Shown here: in pieces, positions 10,523 to 28,371 of the stretch
How positions within the stretch are numbered: the first letter of the stretch is position 1
Layout of the letters: each line of letters opens with the position of its first letter
Origin: Pseudomonas flavescens
Lineage (GTDB): Bacteria; Pseudomonadota; Gammaproteobacteria; Pseudomonadales; Pseudomonadaceae
Reading direction: 5' to 3'
DNA: 64,000 nt
NCBI RefSeq assembly: GCF_013408425.1
Contig: NZ_JACBYV010000001.1
Location: 124,001-188,000, forward strand
Program-made: the position numbers and the translations under genes
The notes under the pieces: model-generated
Databases searched by the model: none
Seen by the model: the letters and a program-made list of their open reading frames with translations, nothing else
What the model was told of the DNA's origin: nothing

Positions 10523-12883
10523 ATGAAACGTCTGCTGCTACCTGCGGTTCTTGCCGCATTGATGATCGCCGAAGTTCACGCCGAGTCCTTCACCATCTCC
10601 GATATTCGCGTTAACGGCCTGCAACGCGTCTCCGCGGGCAGCCTGTTTGGTGCGCTGCCCCTGAACGTCGGCGAGTCGGCCGACGATCGCACGCTGGTCG
10701 AAGCGACCCGTGAGCTGTTCAAGACCGGTTTCTTCCAGGATATCCAGCTGGGTCGTGACGGCAACGTGCTGGTCATCACCGTGGTCGAGCGCCCGTCGAT
10801 TTCCAGCATCGAAATCGAAGGCAACAAGGCCATCAGCAGTGATGACCTGCTCAAGGGCCTGAATCAGTCCGGCCTGGCCGAGGGCGAGATCTTCCAGCGC
10901 GCGACCCTCGAAGGCGTGCGTAACGAGCTGCAGCGCCAGTACGTGGCCCAGGGTCGTTATTCCGCCGAGATCGATGCCGAAGTGATTCCGCAGCCGCGCA
11001 ACCGTGTGGCACTGAAGATCAACATCAACGAAGGCACCGTTGCAGCCATCCAGCACATCAACGTGGTGGGCAACAATGTCTTCTCCGATGAAGACCTCAA
11101 CGATCTGTTCGAGCTGAAGACCACCAACTGGCTGTCGTTCTTCCGCAACGACGACAAGTACGCCCGTGAAAAACTGTCCGGTGACCTCGAGCGCCTGCGT
11201 TCCTATTATCTGGACCGCGGCTACATCAACATGGACATCACCTCCACCCAGGTGTCCATCACGCCGGACAAGAAACACGTCTACATCACCGTCAACGTCG
11301 ATGAAGGCGAGAAATACACCGTCCGCGACGTGAAACTCTCCGGTGACCTCAAGGTGCCGGAAGAAGAAGTTCGTGCGCTGCTGTTGGTCAAGGAAGGCCA
11401 GGTGTTTTCCCGCAAGGTCATGACCACCACCAGCGAGCTGATCACCCGCCGTCTGGGTAACGAGGGTTACACCTTCGCCAACGTCAACGGCGTGCCCGAG
11501 CCGCATGATGACGACAACTCGGTATCGATCACCTTCGTCGTCGATCCGGGCAAGCGGGCCTACGTCAATCGCGTCAACTTCCGTGGCAACACCAAGACCG
11601 AAGACGAAGTGCTGCGTCGTGAAATGCGTCAGATGGAAGGTGGTTGGGCTTCGACCTACCTGATCGACCAGTCCAAGGTTCGTCTGGAACGTCTGGGCTT
11701 CTTCAAGGAAGTGAACGTCGAGACCCCGCAAGTGCCGGGCACCGATGACCAGATCGACGTCAACTACAGCGTCGAAGAGCAGGCTTCCGGTTCCATCACC
11801 GCCAGCGTCGGTTTCGCCCAGAACGCCGGTCTGATCCTCGGTGGTTCGATCACCCAGAACAACTTCCTGGGTAGTGGTAATCGTGTCAGCCTCGGCCTGA
11901 CTCGCAGCGAATACCAGAGCCGCTACAACTTCAGCTTCGTCGATCCCTACTGGACCGAAGATGGCGTGAGCCTGGGCTACAACGCCTTCTACCGCACCAC
12001 CGACTACGACGAGCTCGATGTCGATGTATCCAGCTACTCGGTCGACAGCCTGGGCGCCGGTATCAACATCGGTTACCCGATCAGCGAGACCGCGCGCCTG
12101 ACCTACGGCCTGACCGTGCAGCAGGACGAGATCAACACCGGCCGCTACACCGTCGACGAGATCTTCGACTTCACCCGTCAGGAAGGCGAGAAGTACCTGA
12201 ACTTCAAGGCATCCGTCGGCTGGTCCGAGTCCACCCTGAACCGTGGCGTGCTGGCCAACCGCGGCCACTCGCAGAGCCTGGTGTTCGAAACCACCGTGCC
12301 GGGTAGCGACCTGTCGTTCTACAAGCTCGACTACCGTGGCCAGGTCTTCAAGCCGCTGACCGATACCTACACCATGCGTTTCCATACCCAGCTGGGTTAC
12401 GGCGGCGCGTTCGGTTCCACCAGCAAGCTGCCGTTCTACGAGAACTACTACGCCGGTGGTTTCAACTCGGTTCGCGGTTTCGAAGACAGCAGCCTCGGCC
12501 CGCGCAGTACGCCGAGCACTGGTACGAACGCTGGAACCCTGGCCGACCCGGATCAGGATCCGTTGCCGTTCGGTGGTAACGTGTTGATTCAGGGCGGTGC
12601 AGAGCTGCTGTTCCCACTGCCGTTCGTCAAGGATCAGCGTTCGCTGCGTACCGCTCTGTTCTGGGACGTGGGTAACGTGTTCGATACCGACTGCAGCTCC
12701 GGGCAGAAACGTCGTGGCGACAGCTGTGACATCGATTTCGGCAACCTGGCCAGCTCGGTTGGTGTCGGTGTCACCTGGATCACTGCGCTCGGTCCGTTGA
12801 GCTTCAGCCTGGCGATGCCGGTGAAGAAACCGGACGACGCCGATACCCAGGTATTCCAGTTCTCCCTCGGCCAGACGTTCTAA
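10523..12883 (+). CDS. bamA: Outer membrane protein assembly factor BamA
   Basis: Core of the BAM complex that folds and inserts beta-barrel proteins into the outer membrane. A 20-residue signal peptide ending at HAES precedes five POTRA repeats (about residues 22-420) and a 16-strand barrel. The barrel carries the conserved VRGF motif of the substrate-facing loop at about residue 650, and the protein ends in the usual terminal aromatic (QTF). Length of 786 residues is normal. A 73-base gap separates it from rseP; skp follows. Confidence 0.98.
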   Translation: MKRLLLPAVLAALMIAEVHAESFTISDIRVNGLQRVSAGSLFGALPLNVGESADDRTLVEATRELFKTGFFQDIQLGRDGNVLVITVVERPSISSIEIEGNKAISSDDLLKGLNQSGLAEGEIFQRATLEGVRNELQRQYVAQGRYSAEIDAEVIPQPRNRVALKININEGTVAAIQHINVVGNNVFSDEDLNDLFELKTTNWLSFFRNDDKYAREKLSGDLERLRSYYLDRGYINMDITSTQVSITPDKKHVYITVNVDEGEKYTVRDVKLSGDLKVPEEEVRALLLVKEGQVFSRKVMTTTSELITRRLGNEGYTFANVNGVPEPHDDDNSVSITFVVDPGKRAYVNRVNFRGNTKTEDEVLRREMRQMEGGWASTYLIDQSKVRLERLGFFKEVNVETPQVPGTDDQIDVNYSVEEQASGSITASVGFAQNAGLILGGSITQNNFLGSGNRVSLGLTRSEYQSRYNFSFVDPYWTEDGVSLGYNAFYRTTDYDELDVDVSSYSVDSLGAGINIGYPISETARLTYGLTVQQDEINTGRYTVDEIFDFTRQEGEKYLNFKASVGWSESTLNRGVLANRGHSQSLVFETTVPGSDLSFYKLDYRGQVFKPLTDTYTMRFHTQLGYGGAFGSTSKLPFYENYYAGGFNSVRGFEDSSLGPRSTPSTGTNAGTLADPDQDPLPFGGNVLIQGGAELLFPLPFVKDQRSLRTALFWDVGNVFDTDCSSGQKRRGDSCDIDFGNLASSVGVGVTWITALGPLSFSLAMPVKKPDDADTQVFQFSLGQTF

Positions 12884-12931
12884 GCGTCTGCTCATGAATC
12901 ACGAAGACAGTTTTTCTGCAGGAGTTACACC

Positions 12932-13435
12932 GTGCGTAAGTTGACTCAACTGGTTCTGTTAAGCGCTGCTCTGCTGGCCACCCCGGCATTCGCGGAAATG
13001 AAGGTTGCGGTACTCAATTATCAAATGGCCCTGCTCGAGTCCGATGCGGCCAAGCGTTACGCCGTGGACGCCGAGAAGAAATTCGGCCCCCAACTGAACA
13101 AGCTCAAGACGCTGGAAAGCGACGCCAAGCGCATTCAGGATCGTATCGTCAAAGACGGTGAGAAGATGCAGACCGCCGAGCGCGAGCGTCTCGAGCTGGA
13201 CTTCAAGCAGAAGGCACGTGACTTCCAGTTCCAGTCCAAGGAGCTGAACGAGGCCAAGGCCGTCGCTGACCGCGACATGCTCAAGAAGCTCAAGCCCAAC
13301 CTGGACAAGGCCGTTGAAGAGGTCATCAAGTCCGGCAACTTCGATCTGGTGCTCGAGCGTGGTGCGGTGATCGATGTCAAACCCCAGTTCGACATCACCC
13401 GCCAGGTCATCGAGCGCATGAACCAGATGCGTTGA
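12932..13435 (+). CDS. skp: Periplasmic chaperone Skp (OmpH)
   Basis: Trimeric periplasmic chaperone that holds unfolded outer-membrane proteins on the way to BAM. It starts at a GTG with a strong GGAG ribosome-binding site. The signal peptide [21 protein letters not shown] is followed by [19 protein letters not shown] and a long charged alpha-helical, coiled-coil-rich body. Its 167 residues fit the family. The stop overlaps the lpxD start (TGATG). Confidence 0.95.
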   Translation: MRKLTQLVLLSAALLATPAFAEMKVAVLNYQMALLESDAAKRYAVDAEKKFGPQLNKLKTLESDAKRIQDRIVKDGEKMQTAERERLELDFKQKARDFQFQSKELNEAKAVADRDMLKKLKPNLDKAVEEVIKSGNFDLVLERGAVIDVKPQFDITRQVIERMNQMR

Positions 13436-14496
13436 TGATGTCCACACCTGTATTCACCCTCGGTCAACTGGCCGAGCGGTTGGGCGCCACCTTGCGTGGC
13501 GCTGCGGATCAGACGGTCGACGGGCTGGCAACCTTACAGGATGCCGGCCCGTCTCAGCTGACGTTCCTGTCGAACGCTCAGTACCGCAAGCACCTGCCTA
13601 GCTGCCAAGCCGCCGCGGTACTGCTGACTGCTGCTGACGCCGAAGGCTTCGCCGGCAATACGTTGATCGTGGCCAACCCCTACCTGGCCTACGCGTCGCT
13701 GTCCCACCTGTTCGATCGCAAGCCCAGGGCTGCGGCGGGGATTCATCCCACCGCCCTGGTGGCTGACGATGCTCAGGTGGACCCGAGCGCTGCGATCGGA
13801 CCATTCGTGGTGATCGAGAGTGGCGCGAAGGTTGGTGCAGGTGTGTCGCTGGGCGCGCATTGCGTGGTCGGTGCGCGCTCCGAGATCGGAGAGGGTGGCT
13901 GGCTGGCACCAAGGGTGACCCTGTACCACGATGTGCGTATCGGCAAGCGTGTGGTCATTCAGTCGGGTGCAGTGATCGGTGGTGAGGGCTTCGGCTTCGC
14001 CAACGAGAAGGGCGTTTGGCAAAAGATCGCCCAGATCGGTGGCGTCAGCATCGGCGACGACGTCGAGATCGGCGCCAACACCACGCTGGATCGCGGTGCG
14101 CTGTCCGACACCCGCATCGGCAACGGTGTGAAGCTGGATAACCAGATCATGATCGCGCACAACGTGCAGGTCGGTGACAACACGGCGATGGCAGCATGCG
14201 TCGGTATTTCCGGCAGCACGTCGATCGGCAAGAACTGCATGATCGCTGGTGGCGTTGGCATGGTTGGGCACATCGATGTGTGCGACGGGGTATTCGTGAC
14301 CGGCATGACCATGGTCACGCGCTCGATCACCGAGCCGGGGGCGTATTCATCCGGGACGGCCATGCAACCTGCAGGCGAGTGGAAGAAGAGCGTGGCGCGC
14401 ATCCGCCAGCTGGACGACATGGCACGGCGTGTGAAGCAGTTGGAAAAACAGCTGAATGCCGTGACCTCGAGCGGGAATGCCTCATCTGATGCCTGA
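13435..14496 (+). CDS. lpxD: UDP-3-O-(3-hydroxyacyl)glucosamine N-acyltransferase LpxD
   Basis: Third committed step of lipid A synthesis: adds the N-linked 3-hydroxyacyl chain from acyl-ACP. An N-terminal uridine-binding domain (about residues 1-100) precedes a left-handed beta-helix of hexapeptide repeats. The catalytic His is in [12 protein letters not shown]. The start is ATG 13435 ([17 protein letters not shown]) or the next ATG at 13438; the doublet resembles other Pseudomonas LpxD proteins. It overlaps the skp stop codon. Confidence 0.96.
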   Translation: MMSTPVFTLGQLAERLGATLRGAADQTVDGLATLQDAGPSQLTFLSNAQYRKHLPSCQAAAVLLTAADAEGFAGNTLIVANPYLAYASLSHLFDRKPRAAAGIHPTALVADDAQVDPSAAIGPFVVIESGAKVGAGVSLGAHCVVGARSEIGEGGWLAPRVTLYHDVRIGKRVVIQSGAVIGGEGFGFANEKGVWQKIAQIGGVSIGDDVEIGANTTLDRGALSDTRIGNGVKLDNQIMIAHNVQVGDNTAMAACVGISGSTSIGKNCMIAGGVGMVGHIDVCDGVFVTGMTMVTRSITEPGAYSSGTAMQPAGEWKKSVARIRQLDDMARRVKQLEKQLNAVTSSGNASSDA

Positions 14497-14545
14497 GCAT
14501 GGCTGATGCCGTGCTCTATTCTTTTTATTACGGGCTTCTCTGGAA

Positions 14546-14986
14546 ATGATGGACATCAACGAAATTCGCGAGTACTTGCCGCACCGTTACCCGTTCCTGC
14601 TGGTGGACCGGGTCACGGATCTGGATCTTGAAGGCAAGAGCGTTCGTGCCTATAAGAATGTCAGCGTCAACGAGCCATTCTTCAACGGCCATTTCCCCGA
14701 GCATCCGATCATGCCAGGTGTCCTCATCATCGAGGCCATGGCACAGGCGGCCGGTATTCTGGGCTTCAAGATGATGGACGTGAAGCCTGCCGACGGTACG
14801 CTCTATTATTTCGTTGGCTCGGATAAGCTACGCTTCCGTCAGCCGGTAGTGCCTGGCGACCAGCTGATTCTCGAGGCCAAGTTCCTCAGCAGCAAGCGCA
14901 GCATCTGGAAGTTCGAATGCAAAGCCACGGTCGATGGCAAGGAAGTGTGCTCGGCCGAAATCATCTGTGCGGAACGCAAGTTATGA
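14546..14986 (+). CDS. fabZ: 3-hydroxyacyl-ACP dehydratase FabZ
   Basis: Dehydrates 3-hydroxyacyl-ACP in fatty acid elongation and competes with LpxA/LpxD for the same precursor, which explains its place among the lpx genes. A single hotdog domain of 146 residues. The catalytic His and Glu lie in [21 protein letters not shown]. It starts at [22 protein letters not shown]. The stop overlaps the lpxA ATG (ATGA). Confidence 0.97.
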   Translation: MMDINEIREYLPHRYPFLLVDRVTDLDLEGKSVRAYKNVSVNEPFFNGHFPEHPIMPGVLIIEAMAQAAGILGFKMMDVKPADGTLYYFVGSDKLRFRQPVVPGDQLILEAKFLSSKRSIWKFECKATVDGKEVCSAEIICAERKL

Positions 14987-15759
14987 GTTTGATTGACCCT
15001 CGCGCCATCATCGATCCCAGCGCCAAGCTGGCTGACGACGTCGTCGTCGGCCCTTGGTCGATCATCGGGGCCGACGTAGAAATTGGCGAGGGCAGCGTGC
15101 TGGGTCCCAACGTGATCATCAAGGGACCGACCCGAATCGGGAAGCACAACAAGATCTATCAGTTCGCCTCGCTTGGCGAAGATACCCCTGATCGCAAGTA
15201 CAAGGGCGAACCTACTCGCCTGGTCATCGGTGACCACAACATCATCCGTGAAGGCGTGACCATGCACCGGGGCACCATTCAGGATCGTGACGAAACCACC
15301 ATCGGTGACCACAACCTGATCATGGCCTATGCCCATATCGGTCACGACAGCGTCGTCGGTAACAACTGCATTCTGGTCAACAACGTGGCACTGGCCGGTC
15401 ACGTGCACATCGGTGACTGGGCGATTCTGTCCGGCTACACCCTCGTGCACCAGTTCTGCCATATCGGTGCGCATGCCTTCGCCGGCATGGGCGCGGCGAT
15501 CGGCAAGGACGTTCCGGCTTACGTTACCGTTTCCGGCAACCCTGCCGAGGCCCGTAGCATGAACTTCGAAGGCCTGCGCCGTCGTGGCTTCAGCTCCGAG
15601 GCCATGCAGGCCCTGCGGCGTGCCTACAAGATCGTCTACCGCCAGGGTTTCACCATCGAGGAAGCGCTGGTCGAGCTGGAAGACGTGGCCGCCCAGTTCT
15701 CCGAAGTAGCGGTGTTCCGTGACTCCATCCTCACCTCCAGCCGCGGCATCACCCGCTGA
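14983..15759 (+). CDS. lpxA: Acyl-ACP--UDP-N-acetylglucosamine O-acyltransferase LpxA
   Basis: First step of lipid A synthesis, transferring 3-hydroxyacyl from ACP to UDP-GlcNAc. The left-handed beta-helix shows many hexapeptide repeats from residue 4 on. The catalytic His is in [15 protein letters not shown] and the C-terminal helical domain is intact. The ATG at 14983, overlapping the fabZ stop, gives [16 protein letters not shown] and 258 residues, which matches the family; an upstream extension of the frame is only fabZ in another phase. Confidence 0.97.
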   Translation: MSLIDPRAIIDPSAKLADDVVVGPWSIIGADVEIGEGSVLGPNVIIKGPTRIGKHNKIYQFASLGEDTPDRKYKGEPTRLVIGDHNIIREGVTMHRGTIQDRDETTIGDHNLIMAYAHIGHDSVVGNNCILVNNVALAGHVHIGDWAILSGYTLVHQFCHIGAHAFAGMGAAIGKDVPAYVTVSGNPAEARSMNFEGLRRRGFSSEAMQALRRAYKIVYRQGFTIEEALVELEDVAAQFSEVAVFRDSILTSSRGITR

Positions 15760-15762
15760 CCC

Positions 15763-16896
15763 ATGGCTGAGGTATTGCGTGTCGCGCTGGTCGCCGGCGA
15801 GGCATCCGGCGATATTCTGGGTTCAGGCCTGATGCAGGCCCTGAAGGCACAGCACCCCAATGTGGAGTTCATCGGCGTGGGCGGCCCACGCATGCAGGCC
15901 GAGGGCCTGGTCAGCGACTTTCCCATGGAGCGCCTTGCGGTCATGGGGCTGGTCGAGGTGCTGGGTCGTTTACCCGAGCTGCTGTCGCGCCGTCGCCGGC
16001 TGATCGCCAGTCTCATCGCGCGCAAGCCCGATGTATTCATCGGTATCGACGCACCGGATTTCACCTTGGGTGTCGAACTGAAGCTGCGGCGTGCCGGAAT
16101 TCGTACCGTGCATTACGTCAGCCCATCGGTGTGGGCCTGGCGGCAGAAGCGCGTGCTGAAGATTCGCGAAGCCTGCGACCTGATGCTCACCCTGTTTCCT
16201 TTCGAGGCGCAGTTCTACGAGGCGCATCAGGTCCCTGTGTGCTTCGTCGGCCATCCGCTGGCAGATGCCATCCCGTTGCAGGCCGATCGCGCTGCGGCTC
16301 GCGAACTGCTCGGGCTGCCTCTCGAGGCTCCTGTGGTGGCCTTGCTGCCAGGTAGCCGCGGCGGTGAAGTGTCGCGTCTGGGCAGCCTGTTTCTCGATGC
16401 GGCGGAGCGTCTGCGTGCGCTGCGTCCGGGTGTACGCTTCGTATTGCCCTGTGCCAGCCCGGAACGTCGCCAACAGCTCGAGCAGATGCTCGGCGGTCGG
16501 GATTTGCCGCTGCAGTTGCTCGACGGTCGCTCCCACGATGCCCTGGCAGCCTGCGATGCCGTGCTGATCGCGTCCGGCACCGCTACCCTCGAGGCGCTGC
16601 TGTACAAGCGCCCGATGGTGGTGGCCTATCGTGTGGCGCCGATGACCTTCAGCATTCTCAAACGCCTGGTGAAGAGCCCGTACATCTCGCTGCCCAACCT
16701 GCTCGCGCAGCGCCTGCTGGTACCCGAGCTGATCCAGGACGCGGCCACCGCCGATGCCCTGGCTCGGACGGTGGCACCGCTGCTGGTCGATGGCGACGTG
16801 CAGACCGAGGGCTTCGATGCCATTCACCGCACCCTGCGACGCGGCGCCTCCGAGCGCGCGGCTGCCGCGGTGCTCGATCTGCTGGGGCGTCGCTGA
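15763..16896 (+). CDS. lpxB: Lipid-A-disaccharide synthase LpxB
   Basis: Membrane-associated GT-B glycosyltransferase (family GT19) that joins lipid X and UDP-2,3-diacylglucosamine. The 377-residue protein starts [17 protein letters not shown]. The [12 protein letters not shown] and [13 protein letters not shown] blocks and the C-terminal [20 protein letters not shown] nucleotide-binding region are family hallmarks. It begins four bases after lpxA and overlaps rnhB by one base. Confidence 0.97.
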   Translation: MAEVLRVALVAGEASGDILGSGLMQALKAQHPNVEFIGVGGPRMQAEGLVSDFPMERLAVMGLVEVLGRLPELLSRRRRLIASLIARKPDVFIGIDAPDFTLGVELKLRRAGIRTVHYVSPSVWAWRQKRVLKIREACDLMLTLFPFEAQFYEAHQVPVCFVGHPLADAIPLQADRAAARELLGLPLEAPVVALLPGSRGGEVSRLGSLFLDAAERLRALRPGVRFVLPCASPERRQQLEQMLGGRDLPLQLLDGRSHDALAACDAVLIASGTATLEALLYKRPMVVAYRVAPMTFSILKRLVKSPYISLPNLLAQRLLVPELIQDAATADALARTVAPLLVDGDVQTEGFDAIHRTLRRGASERAAAAVLDLLGRR

Positions 16897-17504
16897 TGCA
16901 AATGGGGCTGGATTTTTCGACCGTCGAAGAACTGGTCGCCGGTGTCGACGAAGTCGGCCGTGGCCCTTTGTGTGGCGCAGTGGTCACCGCCGCGGTGATT
17001 CTCGACCCGGCACGGCCGATCCTCGGTCTCAACGACTCCAAGAAACTCAGCGAGGCCCGGCGCGAGAAGCTGTTCGATGAAATCCGCGAAAAGGCCCTGG
17101 CCTGGTGCATTGCCCGCGCTGACGTGGAAGAGATCGACCGCCTGAATATCCTGCATGCCACCATGCTTGCCATGCAGCGTGCCGTCGAGGGCCTGAGCGT
17201 AACGCCAAAACTGGCGCTGATCGACGGCAATCGCTGCCCGAAACTCTCTGTGCCCAGTGCGCCGGTGGTCGGTGGCGATGCTCAGGTGCCGGCCATCGCC
17301 GCGGCCTCGATTCTCGCCAAGGTCAGTCGCGATCGCGAGATGCGTGAGCTCGACGCGCTGTATCCGGGTTATGGCATCGCCCTGCACAAGGGTTATCCGA
17401 CGCCCGTGCACCTCGAGGCCCTGATGCGCCTGGGCCCGACCCCCATCCATCGGCGCTCCTTCGCGCCGGTGCGCCGATTGCTGGAAGCCACTGGAGCGGA
17501 CTGA
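16896..17504 (+). CDS. rnhB: Ribonuclease HII
   Basis: Cleaves RNA in RNA-DNA hybrids and at single ribonucleotides in DNA. The acidic active site starts with [16 protein letters not shown] (Asp and Glu) and continues with the DGN of LIDGNRCPK. The [12 protein letters not shown] segment near residue 145 carries the last conserved Asp residues. Length of 202 residues is normal. The start overlaps the lpxB stop by one base; dnaE follows after 76 bases. Confidence 0.96.
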   Translation: MQMGLDFSTVEELVAGVDEVGRGPLCGAVVTAAVILDPARPILGLNDSKKLSEARREKLFDEIREKALAWCIARADVEEIDRLNILHATMLAMQRAVEGLSVTPKLALIDGNRCPKLSVPSAPVVGGDAQVPAIAAASILAKVSRDREMRELDALYPGYGIALHKGYPTPVHLEALMRLGPTPIHRRSFAPVRRLLEATGAD

Positions 17505-17518
17505 GCCTACTCAGGACG

Positions 17519-17546
17519 CTGTCCATCCTTCCAGTTACGGTACAAT
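17519..17546 (+). promoter_or_regulatory. Candidate dnaE promoter
   Basis: TACAAT at 17541-17546 is a good -10 box 34 bases before the dnaE ATG. The segment at the expected -35 distance (CTGTCC at 17519-17524) is a weak match. It lies in the only gap between rnhB and dnaE. Confidence 0.4.
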
Positions 17547-17580
17547 CCGCGTCTTGTCGCTTTTCCTGCAGGGCTTCTTC

Positions 17581-21120
<3,540 letters not shown>

Positions 21121-21365
21121 AATTGCGGTGCTGAAATGCGGGGCCAAGGCTCCGCACGAAGCCCGTGACACTGCATGATCGCCGCCGACGCGACCGAACC
21201 CCTCCGGGTTTGGCTGCCGAGTGAATGCCAAGGTGCATTCGCTGGCAGATTCGCTGCCGGAAGTGCCTTGCAAGTGTCGACCTGAATGCGCCTGTTCCTA
21301 TAAGGTAGGCGCCAAATGGATACACGCTCCCCGGCCCTGTGGCCGTCGACGCATGACGGATGCCT
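21121..21365. other. Intergenic region dnaE-accA
   Basis: There is no convincing gene in these 245 bases. A small inverted repeat (GAATGC...GCATTC around 21222-21240) is visible, and a TATAAG at 21299-21304 could be an accA -10 box, but I see no good -35. It probably contains the accA promoter. Confidence 0.4.
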
Positions 21366-22316
21366 ATGAACCCGAATTATCTCGATTTCGAACAGCCGAT
21401 TGCCGACCTGCAAGCCAAGATCGAAGAGCTTCGCCTGGTTGGTAATGACAACTCCCTGAACATCGGCGACGAAATCGCCCGTCTGCAGGACAAGAGCAGT
21501 ACGCTGACCGAGAGCATCTTCGGCAATCTGACCAGTTGGCAGATCGCCAGGCTTGCCCGTCACCCGCAGCGGCCTTATACCCTGGACTACCTGCAACACA
21601 TCTTCACCGAGTTCGACGAGCTGCACGGTGATCGTCATTTCTCCGACGACGCCGCCATCGTTGGTGGCGTTGCGCGCCTCAATGGCCAGCCGGCCATGGT
21701 CATCGGCCACCAGAAGGGCCGTGAGGTTCGCGAGAAGGTACGTCGCAACTTCGGCATGCCGCGTCCTGAAGGTTACCGCAAGGCCTGTCGCCTGATGGAA
21801 ATGGCCGAGCGCTTCAAGATGCCGATCCTGACCTTCATCGACACCCCGGGCGCCTACCCGGGTATCGATGCCGAAGAGCGCGGCCAGAGCGAAGCGATCG
21901 CCTGGAACCTGCGTGTCATGGCGCGTCTGAAAACGCCGATCATCTCCACCGTCATCGGTGAGGGTGGTTCCGGTGGTGCACTGGCCATCGGCGTGTGCGA
22001 CAACCTGAACATGCTGCAGTATTCGACCTATGCGGTGATTTCGCCGGAAGGTTGTGCGTCGATCCTGTGGAAAACCGCCGAAAAGGCACCGGACGCCGCT
22101 GAAGCCATGGGTATCACCGCCGAGCGCCTGAAGGGCCTGGGCATCGTCGACAAGGTGATCGCCGAGCCTCTGGGTGGTGCGCACCGTGATCCGGCCGCTG
22201 CCGCTGAATCCATCCGCCAGGTCCTGAGCGCTCAGCTCGAGGATCTCGGCAAACTCGATACCGATGCCCTGCTGGCGCGTCGTTACGAGCGTCTGATGAG
22301 CTACGGTATCGCCTGA
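21366..22316 (+). CDS. accA: Acetyl-CoA carboxylase carboxyltransferase subunit alpha
   Basis: Transfers carboxyl from carboxybiotin to acetyl-CoA, together with AccD, making malonyl-CoA for fatty acid synthesis. The 316-residue protein starts [23 protein letters not shown]. The oxyanion-hole glycines of the crotonase fold are in [13 protein letters not shown], and [10 protein letters not shown] is the preceding conserved block. An in-frame ATG six bases upstream (21360) is possible, but 21366 gives the usual family length. Confidence 0.97.
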   Translation: MNPNYLDFEQPIADLQAKIEELRLVGNDNSLNIGDEIARLQDKSSTLTESIFGNLTSWQIARLARHPQRPYTLDYLQHIFTEFDELHGDRHFSDDAAIVGGVARLNGQPAMVIGHQKGREVREKVRRNFGMPRPEGYRKACRLMEMAERFKMPILTFIDTPGAYPGIDAEERGQSEAIAWNLRVMARLKTPIISTVIGEGGSGGALAIGVCDNLNMLQYSTYAVISPEGCASILWKTAEKAPDAAEAMGITAERLKGLGIVDKVIAEPLGGAHRDPAAAAESIRQVLSAQLEDLGKLDTDALLARRYERLMSYGIA

Positions 22317-22326
22317 TGCCGGTTTG

Positions 22327-22375
22327 CCCCGCAGGCATGCGAGTCGCCGTGCTGGCGACGCGCATGCCTGCGGGG
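22327..22375. repeat. Long perfect hairpin between accA and tilS
   Basis: The 15-base arm CCCCGCAGGCATGCG (22327-22341) is exactly repeated in inverse orientation at 22361-22375. Inside, GTCGCC and GGCGAC extend the stem by six more pairs around a GTGCT loop. There is no T run behind it, so it is either a non-canonical transcript end or a REP-like stabilising element. It lies 11 bases after the accA stop and 20 before tilS. Confidence 0.7.
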
Positions 22376-22395
22376 TCGCTTCGCTGAGCCGCCGC

Positions 22396-23721
22396 ATGAC
22401 CCTCGAATCGGCTCTGCTCGCGCGCCTCGCTCCGTGGCGTGAGGCATCTGCCTGGCGAGTCGCTTTCTCCGGCGGGCTCGACTCCACCGTGCTTCTGCAC
22501 GCGCTGGCAGTGGCTGCTCGAAGCCATGCACTGCCCCCCATCTCCGCTATCCATGTGCATCACGGTTTGCAGGCCGCGGCCGACGCCTGGCCGCTGCATT
22601 GCCAGCGCCTGTGCGATGAGCTGGGCGTGCCGCTGCATGTCGAGCATGTGCAGGTCGCGCCGGGTGCCAGTTTGGAGCGAGCGGCGCGTGACGCTCGTTA
22701 TGCTGCGTTTTCCGCGCGGCTGAATCCGGGGGAGGTACTGCTTCTCGCTCAGCATCAGGACGACCAGGCGGAGACCGTTCTCTATCGTCTGCTGCGTGGT
22801 GCTGGGGTGCGCGGTCTGGCGGCCATGGCGGCCAGCCGTGCGCTGGCCGCCGGGCATGCCGTGCGCCCCCTGCTGGACGTGCCGCGCAGCGCGCTGGAGG
22901 CTCATGCCGAGGCGCATGGGCTGCGCTGGGTGGAGGACCCGTCGAATGCCGACACCCGCCTTGCGCGCAATTTTTTACGTCGCGAGGTCCTGCCGCTCTT
23001 GCACGCGCATTGGCCTAAAGCATCCCAGGTACTGGCCCGTACCGCGGAGCATCAGGCCGAGGCGCTGGGGTTGCTGCAGGAGCTCGCCGAGCTCGATCTG
23101 CAGCGAGCCCAGGCGTCGCCGGCTTTCGATTGGCTGACCGTTCCCAGTCTGGATCTGCAAGCGTTGCGCGGACTTTCCGATGCCCGTCAACGCAACGTGC
23201 TGCGCCACTGGCTGGCTGATTTCACCCGCTTGCCCGATAGTCGCCATTGGCAGGGGTGGGTCGATCTGCGTGATGCGGGGCCCGACGCCAGCCCGGTCTG
23301 GCGACTGGAAAGCGGCGAGTTGCGACGTCATGGCGGTTGCCTGTTCTGGCTCGGTACTGGCTGGTCTGCAACCTGGTCGGGCCAAGCGCAGCCCTGGCCT
23401 CTGGTTGAGCAGCCACTGGCATTGCCGGGTAATGGTCGCGTCTGGCTCGAGGGCACCATACCGGAGGGACGGTTGAGCGTCGGCTATCGTCAGGGCGGCG
23501 AGATTCTCGAGGTGCCAGGGCGCGGTCGGCGTGATCTCAAGCGTCTCCTGCAGGAAGCCGGTGTGCCCGAATTCGTCCGTGGGCGCATCCCGCTGCTGTT
23601 GTGCGACGGACGGCCCGTGGCGCTAGCCAATCTGCTCGCCAGCCCCGGTTGCGGTACGTTTCACTGGCAGCCAACGCAGATCGATCGGCATCTTGCCGGG
23701 GCTGTCGACGTACGCGCCTGA
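22396..23721 (+). CDS. tilS: tRNA(Ile)-lysidine synthetase
   Basis: Modifies C34 of the CAU-anticodon tRNA-Ile to lysidine, changing it from Met to Ile decoding. The PP-loop SGGLDSTVLLHAL at about residue 20 binds ATP. The TilS-specific central and C-terminal substrate-binding domains follow. I chose the ATG at 22396 (MTLESALLARLAPWREA), giving 441 residues; the longer open frame runs back through the hairpin and is not credible. Codons look normal. Confidence 0.95.
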   Translation: MTLESALLARLAPWREASAWRVAFSGGLDSTVLLHALAVAARSHALPPISAIHVHHGLQAAADAWPLHCQRLCDELGVPLHVEHVQVAPGASLERAARDARYAAFSARLNPGEVLLLAQHQDDQAETVLYRLLRGAGVRGLAAMAASRALAAGHAVRPLLDVPRSALEAHAEAHGLRWVEDPSNADTRLARNFLRREVLPLLHAHWPKASQVLARTAEHQAEALGLLQELAELDLQRAQASPAFDWLTVPSLDLQALRGLSDARQRNVLRHWLADFTRLPDSRHWQGWVDLRDAGPDASPVWRLESGELRRHGGCLFWLGTGWSATWSGQAQPWPLVEQPLALPGNGRVWLEGTIPEGRLSVGYRQGGEILEVPGRGRRDLKRLLQEAGVPEFVRGRIPLLLCDGRPVALANLLASPGCGTFHWQPTQIDRHLAGAVDVRA

Positions 23722-26497
<2,776 letters not shown>

Positions 26498-26532
26498 CCG
26501 GCGTTTCCACGGTTCGCTTATCTGTTTCACCG

Positions 26533-26554
26533 CCCGGCCTTTTGGCCGGGTTTG
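26533..26554 (+). terminator. Terminator-like hairpin after kdsA
   Basis: CCCGGCC (26533-26539) and GGCCGGG (26544-26550) form a 7-bp stem with a TTTT loop, followed by TTTG. It lies 36 bases after kdsA and before eno; the short T run suggests partial termination. Confidence 0.6.
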
Positions 26555-26579
26555 TCATGTCAGCCCGGTCTGCCGTTGA

Positions 26580-27935
<1,356 letters not shown>

Positions 27936-27948
27936 GGTAGGTTCGCTC

Positions 27949-27971
27949 GGCGAGGTGGTCAACACCTCGCC
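27949..27971. repeat. Hairpin after eno
   Basis: GGCGAGGTG and CACCTCGCC form a perfect 9-bp stem with a GTCAA loop, 13 bases after the eno stop. No T run follows, so it may stabilise the eno mRNA end or act as a weak terminator before ftsB. Confidence 0.5.
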
Positions 27972-28092
27972 ACGCGGACGCTGTGAAGATCTGTCGAGTC
28001 GACTTCACGGTCTTGTCGGATGCCGATGACGCAGGGAGAATCGACAGATGTCCGCAGCAGCGACCCTTTCTTATCCGAGTGCCTCACCTGCC

Positions 28093-28371
28093 ATGCGTAG
28101 TTCCTACTGGCTGTTTCTCGTTCTGGTTCTGGTACTTGCAGGGCTGCAATATCGCCTGTGGGTCGGCGAGGGCAGTCTGGCGCAGGTTACCGATCTGCAG
28201 CAGCAGATTGCCGACCAGGAAGGCGAGAACGAGCGTCTGCTCGAGCGCAACCGCATCCTCGAGGCGGAAGTGATGGAGCTCAAGAAAGGCATGGAAACCG
28301 TCGAAGAGCGAGCCCGCCATGAGCTGGGCATGGTCAAGGACGGCGAAACCCTCTATCAGTTGGCTGAATGA
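28093..28371 (+). CDS. ftsB: Cell division protein FtsB
   Basis: Small bitopic divisome protein that forms the FtsQLB complex. One transmembrane helix (WLFLVLVLVLAGLQYRLW) is followed by a periplasmic coiled coil with heptads (LQQQIADQEGENERLLERN). The family length (92 residues) argues for the ATG at 28093. However, no ribosome-binding site precedes it, whereas an in-frame ATG at 28048 has GGGAG nine bases upstream and would add 15 residues to the cytoplasmic tail. The stop overlaps the ispD ATG. Identity is sure, the start is not. Confidence 0.92.
   Translation: MRSSYWLFLVLVLVLAGLQYRLWVGEGSLAQVTDLQQQIADQEGENERLLERNRILEAEVMELKKGMETVEERARHELGMVKDGETLYQLAE

Noticed and set aside
10538..12895. 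785-codon minus-strand frame opposite bamA
   Set aside because: Exact antisense of BamA with Val/Asp/Gly-rich low-information protein; a codon-bias shadow.
22114..22917. Minus-strand frame across the accA/tilS junction
   Set aside because: It crosses two real genes and the hairpin and has no homologous motif.
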